Source: Prevotella sp. (GTDB lineage: Bacteria; Bacteroidota; Bacteroidia; Bacteroidales; Bacteroidaceae). Taken from it: DNA of 34,783 bases. The translations under genes and the position numbers were made by a program. Position 1 is the stretch's first letter, and each line of letters opens with the position of its first letter. The notes beneath the pieces were generated by a model, which was not told where the DNA came from, searched no databases, and saw only the letters and a program-made list of their open reading frames with translations. Where the stretch lies: NCBI GenBank assembly GCA_017561825.1, contig JAFZBK010000050.1:1-34783 (forward strand), in the 5' to 3' direction. Positions 22,757 to 29,342 of the stretch are shown one piece after another.

Positions 22757-23674
22757 TTACTTGTTCACTTGGAACTTCGTATCTCCATCCTTGAAGAATG
22801 CATTGATCTGCTTGGCAGCAGCAATACCTGCATTGATGTTAGCCTCTGCAGTCTGAGCACCCATCTTCTTCGGTGTTGAGAAATAACGACCTTCGAACTT
22901 GGCGAACTCATCGTTAGCATCCGGCATGATGTCGGTGACGAACTTCAGGTCATCACGCTCTGCCATCAGCTTAATCAGACCTGCCTCGTCGATGACTTCT
23001 TTACGGGCTGTGTTCACCAGGATACCACCCTTCTTCATCTTACCAACCAATGCATAGTTGATGCTCTGCTTGGTCTCAGGTGTAGCAGGGATATGCAGTG
23101 AAACAACATCACAGGTCTCGAAGAGAGCATCCTGATTGGCCACGGCATGTACGCCAGCCTTCTCAATTACCTCAGCAGGACAATAAGCATCGTAGGCATA
23201 TACATCCATGCCAAAGCCTTTGGCGATGCGGGCAACATTACGACCTACATTACCGAAAGCGAGGATACCCAACTTCTTACCCAGCAGTTCCGAGCCGCTC
23301 TTACCGTTGTAGAATCCGCGAACGGCCATAACGAGCAGACCAAATACCAACTCTGCTACGGCGTTGGCATTCTGACCAGGAGTGTTCTCAGCTACTACAT
23401 TGTGAGCAGTGGCAGCGGCGAGGTCGATGTTGTCGTAACCAGCACCTGCACGAACCACAATCTTCAACTGCTTGGCAGCGTCCAATACTTCTGCATCCAC
23501 TTTATCCGAACGGATAATCATGGCATCAGCATCCTTTACTGCATCCAGCAGCTGAGCCTTCTCAGTATATTTCTCCAGCAGTACCAACTCGTTACCTGCT
23601 GCTTCTACTTCTGCTTTGATTCCATTTACAGCAGCTGCTGCAAATGGTTTTTCTGTTGCAACTAATACTTTCAT
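22757..23674 (-). CDS. serA: D-3-phosphoglycerate dehydrogenase, short type III form
   Basis: Oxidises 3-phosphoglycerate to 3-phosphohydroxypyruvate, the first step of serine synthesis. The 305-residue protein starts at the ATG at 23674 (MKVLVATEKPF); a TTG 9 nt upstream lies in a repeat. The substrate-binding part is at 1-95 and 280-305, with RAGAGYDNID at 75-84. The NAD domain is at about 96-270, with AFGNVGR at 139-145, where the first Gly of the usual GxGxxG is Ala, and NTARKEVIDE at 221-230. There is no ACT or ASB domain, so feedback inhibition by serine through those domains is not expected. The usual catalytic His in TPHIG is replaced by Lys (STPKKMGAQTAEA, K269/K270), as in type III enzymes that use lysine. 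It is 33 nt behind serC. Confidence 0.92.
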   Translation of the reverse strand: MKVLVATEKPFAAAAVNGIKAEVEAAGNELVLLEKYTEKAQLLDAVKDADAMIIRSDKVDAEVLDAAKQLKIVVRAGAGYDNIDLAAATAHNVVAENTPGQNANAVAELVFGLLVMAVRGFYNGKSGSELLGKKLGILAFGNVGRNVARIAKGFGMDVYAYDAYCPAEVIEKAGVHAVANQDALFETCDVVSLHIPATPETKQSINYALVGKMKKGGILVNTARKEVIDEAGLIKLMAERDDLKFVTDIMPDANDEFAKFEGRYFSTPKKMGAQTAEANINAGIAAAKQINAFFKDGDTKFQVNK

Positions 23675-23707
23675 AACTGTCAACTTTCAACTGTCAACTT
23701 TCAACTA
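23675..23707. repeat. Heptamer array CAACTTT filling the serC-serA gap
   Basis: Alternating CAACTTT and CAACTGT heptamers, about 4.5 units, occupy the whole space between the serA start codon (23672-23674) and the serC stop codon (23708-23710). The array sits where the serA ribosome-binding region must be. Confidence 0.8.
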
Positions 23708-24775
23708 TTAATGATTAGCCTCGAATTCTTTCATGCAAGCCACGAGTGCATTAACACCCTCGATAGTCTGGGCATTGTAGCAAGAAGCACGGAAGCCACC
23801 TACTGAACGATGACCCTTCACACCAACCATACCTTTAGATACGGCGAAGTCGAGGAAGTCCTTCTCCAACTCCTTGTACTCAGGAGCCATCACGAAGCAG
23901 AGGTTCATCAGTGAACGGTCCTCTTCGTTGGCTGTACCCACAAAGCACTTGTTGCGGTCGATCTCACCATAAACAATCTCTGCACGCTGCTTAGCCAGCT
24001 TGTCCATAGCCTCTACACCACCGTTCTTCTTGATCCAACGGAGAGTCTCGAGTGCGCTGTAGATAGGAACGACAGGAGGAGTATTGAACATAGAGCCTTT
24101 CTCAACGTGTGTACGATAGTCGAGCATCGTAGGAATCTCACGAGGAGCCTTACCCAGTTTCTCGTCCTTCAAAATGATGATGGTCACACCAGCCATAGCA
24201 AGGTTCTTCTGAGCACCTGCATAGATGGCGTCATATTTAGCCACGTCAATAGGACGACTGAAAATATCAGATGACATATCGGCAATCAGAGGTACATTCA
24301 CATCGAGGTCCTTGCGGATTTCAGTACCGTAGATTGTATTGTTTGTTGTGATATGCAGATAATCAGCATCTGCAGGAACACTCCAGTCCTTCGGAATGAA
24401 CGTGTAGTTTGCATCAGCTGAAGAAGCAACCTCAACAACCTCACCAAACAACTTAGCTTCCTTCATAGCCTTCTTAGCCCAAACACCTGTGTTCAGGTAA
24501 GCAGCCTTTTTGATCAGGAAGTTATAAGGAATCATACAGAACTCAAGACTAGCACCGCCACCGAGGAAGATAACGGAGTAACCCTCGGGTACGCTAAGCA
24601 GTTCCTTCACAAGAGCCACGGCCTCGTCAACCACCGGCTGGAAATCCTTTGCACGATGGCTAATCTCCATCAGTGACAATCCACTACCATTGAAATCCAA
24701 ACACTGTTTTGCTGTGTTCTCAATCACTTCCCTCGGAAGCATTGAGGGACCAGCATTAAAGTTGTACTTCTTCAT
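23708..24775 (-). CDS. serC: Phosphoserine aminotransferase
   Basis: A PLP enzyme that converts 3-phosphohydroxypyruvate and glutamate to phosphoserine; it can also serve in pyridoxal phosphate synthesis. The 355-residue protein has the family start [30 protein letters not shown], the phosphate-binding [10 protein letters not shown] at 70-79, and the PLP lysine K190 in [12 protein letters not shown]. The C-terminal end contains [15 protein letters not shown], with the conserved Arg residues that bind substrate phosphate. The length is normal. It is followed by serA and has its own promoter upstream. The third enzyme, phosphoserine phosphatase SerB, is not adjacent; the HAD protein at 28725 is not an obvious SerB. 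Confidence 0.95.
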   Translation of the reverse strand: MKKYNFNAGPSMLPREVIENTAKQCLDFNGSGLSLMEISHRAKDFQPVVDEAVALVKELLSVPEGYSVIFLGGGASLEFCMIPYNFLIKKAAYLNTGVWAKKAMKEAKLFGEVVEVASSADANYTFIPKDWSVPADADYLHITTNNTIYGTEIRKDLDVNVPLIADMSSDIFSRPIDVAKYDAIYAGAQKNLAMAGVTIIILKDEKLGKAPREIPTMLDYRTHVEKGSMFNTPPVVPIYSALETLRWIKKNGGVEAMDKLAKQRAEIVYGEIDRNKCFVGTANEEDRSLMNLCFVMAPEYKELEKDFLDFAVSKGMVGVKGHRSVGGFRASCYNAQTIEGVNALVACMKEFEANH

Positions 24776-24800
24776 TTGATTGCTTCTAATTTGATTGCTT
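24774..24800. repeat. Two 12-bp copies at the serC start
   Basis: ATTTGATTGCTT at 24774-24785 is repeated at 24789-24800 with a 15-bp period, starting inside the serC start codon. It is the same situation as at the Smr, serA and YigZ genes, where short tandem repeats abut start codons. Confidence 0.6.
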
Positions 24801-24825
24801 GATTAAATGTTTTATTATTTGGCCG

Positions 24826-24857
24826 CGAAATTACACATTTTGAATGAAATAGCCAAA
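24826..24857 (-). promoter_or_regulatory. serC-serA promoter
   Basis: TTTG (24854-24857), a 20-nt spacer and TAATTTCG (24826-24833, one mismatch to TAnnTTTG) on the minus strand. The leader of about 45 nt contains the 15-bp repeat. Confidence 0.65.
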
Positions 24858-24937
24858 TTATTTGACTTAAATTACATAAAATCTTTATTCAGGGTTACAA
24901 ATTGTCAACTTGACATGTCAAAACGTGATATTAGTTG

Positions 24938-26251
24938 CTATTTGACTTCCTCAACTACTGTTTTAACACCTTTAATCTTCTCCCCTCGTGTTAATACTAA
25001 CACTTCGTTCAGTTTCTCTCGAACTATCGCCACATAACAATATCGTTCCTTAACATCAATACGCCCGATTTCGTTCATGCTCATGCCGCCTTTCTTGCAA
25101 AGGAAGCCAACAATATCGCCCTTTGAGATCTTATCTTTCTTACCCTTACCTATATATACTGTGGCCATTTTAGGCTTCGCTGGATTAGGTAGTTGTTGGG
25201 GTAATGAATAATCCTCTTGTTGGCCATCTACATACGAAGGTACGGTTTCACCGGGACCTAAGATGAAGAAAGTACGACCTTCCCTATCCCATCGAGCCGT
25301 TCGTCCTACCCGATGGATATAGTTGTCTGATGTTTCAGGAAGATGATAATGGATGATATTCTCGATGTCTGGAATATCCAAGCCACGTGAAGCCAGATCG
25401 GTGCATACAAGCACATTGGCAGATCCGTTACTGAACTTATACAAAGCATCTTCGCGCATCTTCTGGTCGAGTCCTCCATGGAACATACTGATGGCAAAGC
25501 CTTGTTGACGCAAATATGCTGCGACACGCTCCACGCTTTCCCGGTAATTTAAGAAAACAACACTGCTGTTCTCGCCGATATGTCTGAGCAGTTTACTAAC
25601 GGTCTCGAGCTTATCCTTATCCGGACTCTTTACCTTATATATATTTACGCGCGAGGAAATCTGTTCGGTTTCATCGATATAATTGATGCGTTTGGTCCTG
25701 CCGAGATTCACGAATTGTGGTATCTCTTCCGCATCGGTTGCAGACAACAGGATATGACGAATCTTCTGAGGAAGCTTTGATACCACTTCACTCATCTCAT
25801 CACGAAATCCCATAGCTAAGCACTTATCGAATTCATCGATGACTAACCATTGTACATCATCTACTGGAAAGTTCTCTTTTGTCAGATGATCGTTCAAACG
25901 ACCAGGAGTTGCAAACAAGATCTGAGGTTTCACCTCTCGCAGTCGTCTATGCTCATCCATTGTAGGACGACCGCCATATAGAGCCATCGCCCGTATGCCA
26001 CTACCCATGTCCTTCAAGACACCAGCTGACTGCAATGCAAGCTCTCTACCAGGAACGAGGACAATGGCTTGAACAACATCCTGCGTGGAATCGATGCACT
26101 CGACAAGCGGGAGCAGATATGCCAATGTTTTTCCACTACCTGTTGGTGAGAGAACAACGACATCCAGATCAGTATGCATAATGGCTTCGGAAGCATCTAT
26201 CTGCATCTGACTCAAAGACTCAACACCAAGCTTTCCAAGTACTCTATCCAT
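24938..26251 (-). CDS. DEAD-box RNA helicase with DbpA-type C-terminal domain
   Basis: A 437-residue ATP-dependent RNA helicase. Motif I is SPTGSGKT (35-42), motif Ia is VPGRELA, motif Ib is TPGR (115-118), motif II is DEFD (139-142) in place of DEAD, motif III is SAT (170-172), and motif VI is HRVGRTAR. The C-terminal 75 residues (VYIGKGKKDKISKGDIVGFLCKK, then GEIGRIDVKERYCYVAI-like text) match the RNA-recognition domain of DbpA, which in E. coli targets helix 92 of 23S rRNA. A ribosome-assembly role is therefore likely. It closes the metY gene run, 16 nt after pncC. I see no clear terminator after it; a short palindrome TTGACATGTCAA is at 24910-24921. Confidence 0.9.
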   Translation of the reverse strand: MDRVLGKLGVESLSQMQIDASEAIMHTDLDVVVLSPTGSGKTLAYLLPLVECIDSTQDVVQAIVLVPGRELALQSAGVLKDMGSGIRAMALYGGRPTMDEHRRLREVKPQILFATPGRLNDHLTKENFPVDDVQWLVIDEFDKCLAMGFRDEMSEVVSKLPQKIRHILLSATDAEEIPQFVNLGRTKRINYIDETEQISSRVNIYKVKSPDKDKLETVSKLLRHIGENSSVVFLNYRESVERVAAYLRQQGFAISMFHGGLDQKMREDALYKFSNGSANVLVCTDLASRGLDIPDIENIIHYHLPETSDNYIHRVGRTARWDREGRTFFILGPGETVPSYVDGQQEDYSLPQQLPNPAKPKMATVYIGKGKKDKISKGDIVGFLCKKGGMSMNEIGRIDVKERYCYVAIVREKLNEVLVLTRGEKIKGVKTVVEEVK

Positions 26252-26267
26252 GATGATTACATAATGA

Positions 26268-26780
26268 TTATCCTTCTTCCTCTACTACAGGCATGTGTTC
26301 CTGCAGGAATTCGTGGAACATCTGCAACGCAGTATGGGTAGCACGTTCCAGATTCTTATCCCTGCCATCATCCTCCTCCAACTTAGAAGTAACGATTTCA
26401 TCGGCTGTTCCACAGGCAAGCCAAATAGTACCAACGGGAATATCCTTTGTTCCTCCACCAGGACCTGCAAAGCCAGTAGCAGAAATAGCAAAGTCAACAT
26501 TCAAGGCATGACAGGCACCTTGTACCATTTGGCGAGCCACTTCTTCGCATACAGCCGTTTGATCCTCTATCACTTGATGATCTACATTCAGCAAGTTTTC
26601 CTTGATTTCATCGGCATACGACACGATGCTACCCTTGAAATAATTGGATGCGCCAGGGGTTGCAATGATTGCTTCGGCTATTCTTCCACCAGTACAACTC
26701 TCTGCCGTACCTAAGCTTTTACCTCTCTCATAGAGTAACCTGCTAATCTCTCTACTAAGGATTTTGTTTTCAAACTCCAT
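26268..26780 (-). CDS. pncC: Nicotinamide-nucleotide amidase (CinA C-terminal domain)
   Basis: A 170-residue stand-alone CinA C-terminal domain. This family (PncC) deamidates nicotinamide mononucleotide to nicotinate mononucleotide in NAD salvage and repair. Signatures are TAESCTGGRIAEAI at 25-38, with the catalytic Ser28, FKGSIVSYADEIKENLL, TAVCEEVARQM, and SATGFAGPGGGTKDIPVGTIW. The N-terminal molybdopterin-binding-like half of full CinA is absent, as in E. coli PncC. The gene lies 32 nt behind tsaD in the same run. Confidence 0.93.
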   Translation of the reverse strand: MEFENKILSREISRLLYERGKSLGTAESCTGGRIAEAIIATPGASNYFKGSIVSYADEIKENLLNVDHQVIEDQTAVCEEVARQMVQGACHALNVDFAISATGFAGPGGGTKDIPVGTIWLACGTADEIVTSKLEEDDGRDKNLERATHTALQMFHEFLQEHMPVVEEEG

Positions 26781-26812
26781 ATATATTCTTTGATTAGTTA
26801 CGAGATTGATGA

Positions 26813-27853
26813 TTATTTAAACGTCACCTTACTGAAGGCGGGCTTGTCGATAGAACAAAAGTCCTTGTCGCCATACTTAAAGAACGCCGTTATACCAATC
26901 ATGGCGGCATTGTCTGTCGTATAACTGAACTTAGGAATGTATATCTTCCAGCCATAGCGTTTGGCATGATCATGGAAAGCGTTGCGAAGACCGTTATTTG
27001 CAGACACTCCCCCTGCTACTGCCACATGCTTGATACCCGTCTGCTTGACAGCCAATCTTAACTTCTTCATCAAGATGTCAACGATGGTGAACTCTAGACT
27101 GGCAGCCAAATCCTCACGATGGTGCTCGATGAAATCAGGATCTTCCTGTATCCATTCACGAAGATGATACAAGAAACTGGTCTTCAAACCACTGAAACTA
27201 TAATCCAATCCTGGGATATGGGGCTCAGAGAACTGATAGGCATGGGGATTACCCTTCCTGGCCAGCTTGTCAATAATCGGTCCGCCGGGATATCCCAATC
27301 CCATCACTTTCGAACATTTATCAATGGCTTCGCCGGCTGCATCATCGATGGTCTGCCCCAGCACTTCCATGTCATTATAGGCATTAACCTTCACGATCTG
27401 CGAGTTCCCCCCACTCACCAACAAACAAAGGAATGGCCATGGCGGAGATGTTGTGTCATCTTCATGCTCTTTGATGAAATGTGCCAACACATGTCCTTGC
27501 AGGTGGTTTACGTCAATCATGGGAATACCCAGACTACGTGCCAATCCTTTTGCAAAGCTTACCCCCACCAACAATGAGCCCATCAGACCAGGTCCGCGGG
27601 TAAAGGCAATAGCCGACAGCATTTCTTTCGTGATACCAGCCTTTTTGATGGCCTGATCTACTACGGGTACCACATTCTGCTGATGAGCACGTGAAGCCAA
27701 CTCAGGAACAACACCACCATATGCCTCATGTACTGCCTGTGATGCAGTTACATTGCTTAATAATACATCGTTCCGAAGAACAGCAGCGGATGTATCATCG
27801 CAACTGCTCTCAATGGCTAATATGTATATGTCCTTATTCACTTCGTTTATCAC
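26813..27853 (-). CDS. tsaD: tRNA threonylcarbamoyladenosine transferase TsaD
   Basis: The catalytic subunit for t6A37 formation on ANN-decoding tRNAs, working with TsaB, TsaE and TsaC, none of which is in this window. The 346-residue protein has the ASKHA fold. Features are AIESSCDDTSAAV near 13-25, GGVVPELASRAH, FTRGPGLMGSLLVG, the metal-binding HLQGH with H117 and H121, LLVSGGNSQ, GGPIIDKLA, and VAGGVSANNGLR. Length and motifs are normal. Its start codon directly follows the map stop codon, so the two are translationally coupled. Confidence 0.96.
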   Translation of the reverse strand: MINEVNKDIYILAIESSCDDTSAAVLRNDVLLSNVTASQAVHEAYGGVVPELASRAHQQNVVPVVDQAIKKAGITKEMLSAIAFTRGPGLMGSLLVGVSFAKGLARSLGIPMIDVNHLQGHVLAHFIKEHEDDTTSPPWPFLCLLVSGGNSQIVKVNAYNDMEVLGQTIDDAAGEAIDKCSKVMGLGYPGGPIIDKLARKGNPHAYQFSEPHIPGLDYSFSGLKTSFLYHLREWIQEDPDFIEHHREDLAASLEFTIVDILMKKLRLAVKQTGIKHVAVAGGVSANNGLRNAFHDHAKRYGWKIYIPKFSYTTDNAAMIGITAFFKYGDKDFCSIDKPAFSKVTFK

Positions 27854-28708
27854 TTAATACGTCAACACTTCTAATCCATGCTCTGTCATGAGGAACGTAT
27901 GTTCCCATTGTGCACTCGGTTTCTCATCCTCGCTGATCACTTCCCATCCAAACGGATCGTCAGCGTCGATAAAGACACGCCATGTTCCCATATTCACCAT
28001 CGGCTCTATGGTGAACACCATGCCAGGTACTAACAGCATACCTGTACCCTTCTTTCCGTAATGAACGATATCCGGCTCTTCATGGAACTTGTTGCCCACA
28101 CCATGACCGCAAAGATCACGAACAATACCATAATGGTATTTCTTGGCGTGTTTCTCGATGGCATGACCAATATCACCTACGAAACAATAAGGTTTGGCTG
28201 CTTCAGCTCCTATCTCCAGACACTCCTTGGCAACACGTACCAGTTGTTCTTTCTCTGGTGTAGTCTTACCGATGATGAACATGCGCGATGCATCAGCATA
28301 ATAACCATCCAGACAAGTGGTACAATCTACGTTAATGATGTCACCTTCTTCAAGAATATCATCGGCTTTAGGAATACCGTGACAGACAACCTCGTTGATA
28401 CTCGTACACACACTCTTGGGGAATCCTTCATAGTTCAACGGTGCAGGAGTAGCACCATGACCGATGGTATAATTATATACGATTTCATCGATCTCCAATG
28501 TACTCATCCCTGCATGTATCTTACTCGCCACTTCGTCCAATACGCCCGTATTGACGACGCCGGCCTTACGAATGCCTTCTATCTGTTCTGCTGTCTTGAT
28601 CAGCTCGCGGGTAGGAACCACTTTTCCTTTCCCTTCCCAATACATCACCTTCTTGTCAAGCTCTGTCAGGGGCTGACCGGGAATCATATGCCATCTCCTC
28701 TTTTTCAT
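27854..28708 (-). CDS. map: Methionine aminopeptidase, type I
   Basis: Removes the initiator methionine from nascent proteins. The start is taken at 28708 (MKKRRWHMIPGQPL); an ATG at 28717 is equally possible, and starts further upstream would overlap the HAD gene. The N-terminal extension (YWEGKGKVVPTRELIKT) is followed by the pita-bread fold. The five metal ligands can be seen: Asp in VDCTT, Asp in YADASRMF, His in GHGVGNKFHE, Glu in FTIEPMVN, and Glu in WEHTFLMTE. The substrate His is in CHGIP. It lies between the HAD and tsaD genes in the metY gene run. Confidence 0.94.
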   Translation of the reverse strand: MKKRRWHMIPGQPLTELDKKVMYWEGKGKVVPTRELIKTAEQIEGIRKAGVVNTGVLDEVASKIHAGMSTLEIDEIVYNYTIGHGATPAPLNYEGFPKSVCTSINEVVCHGIPKADDILEEGDIINVDCTTCLDGYYADASRMFIIGKTTPEKEQLVRVAKECLEIGAEAAKPYCFVGDIGHAIEKHAKKYHYGIVRDLCGHGVGNKFHEEPDIVHYGKKGTGMLLVPGMVFTIEPMVNMGTWRVFIDADDPFGWEVISEDEKPSAQWEHTFLMTEHGLEVLTY

Positions 28709-28724
28709 TCGAATCATTTTATAA

Positions 28725-29342
28725 TTATAAGTATTTATAAATCTCATCGGTCCAATCACTCCCGTTCTCAGGACAGAACGTGTGGATACCCATATCGGCA
28801 GCCATGGCTACATTCCGCGGACCGTCATCTACAAACAAGGTTTCTTCGGGTTTAATTCCTTCCTTCTCCAATACATAGCGGAAGAAATACTCCGATGGTT
28901 TCATGGCTTTTACACGATAGCTCATATAAAGCGCATCGAAATAGTGGTGAATGGAATTCCCTTCCCCATCGAACTCACCACTTTCCGCCCAGTCCATCAT
29001 AAAAGGATTTGTATTGGAAAGAAGAATAAGGCGATAGCCTTCACGTCTCAACTTCTTCAACACATCGAGATTTCTTTGTGGAAGATCGGCACGATAACCT
29101 AGCCAGCAGTATTTGCACTCCTCGAAGGTCACCTCACGACCAACCATTTTGCTTAGTGCCAATCGGAATTCCTCAGCAGTAATCCTTCCACCTTCCAAGT
29201 CACCGAAGATTCCTGTCTGTGTATAGGGATCCAGCTGTTTCTCTGCATCAGCGACGCCCAATTCCTTGAAGCGCTTCACGCCACCAGGATGAGAGAGCGT
29301 CATGATCACTCCGCCTAAGTCAAATATGATGTTCTTGATCAT
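28725..29342 (-). CDS. HAD-superfamily phosphatase
   Basis: A 205-residue haloacid dehalogenase-type hydrolase, subfamily IA. Motif I is FDLGGVI with nucleophile Asp8 (Gly replaces the second Asp, common in this branch). Motif II is LLSNTNP, the motif III lysine is in AMKPSEYFF, and motif IV is FVDDGPRN. A helical cap is inserted after motif I. Similar proteins dephosphorylate sugar phosphates (YihX-like); the substrate cannot be deduced. It overlaps the metH stop codon by 4 nt and is therefore coupled to metH. Confidence 0.88.
   Translation of the reverse strand: MIKNIIFDLGGVIMTLSHPGGVKRFKELGVADAEKQLDPYTQTGIFGDLEGGRITAEEFRLALSKMVGREVTFEECKYCWLGYRADLPQRNLDVLKKLRREGYRLILLSNTNPFMMDWAESGEFDGEGNSIHHYFDALYMSYRVKAMKPSEYFFRYVLEKEGIKPEETLFVDDGPRNVAMAADMGIHTFCPENGSDWTDEIYKYL

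Noticed and set aside
24910-24921. Palindrome TTGACATGTCAA after the helicase gene
   Set aside because: It could be an operator or a weak terminator, but it has no T run and no second copy, so I do not call it.
28725-29342. HAD protein as the missing phosphoserine phosphatase SerB
   Set aside because: Motif I is DLGGVI rather than the DxDST form of SerB, and it is coupled to metH, not to serA/serC.
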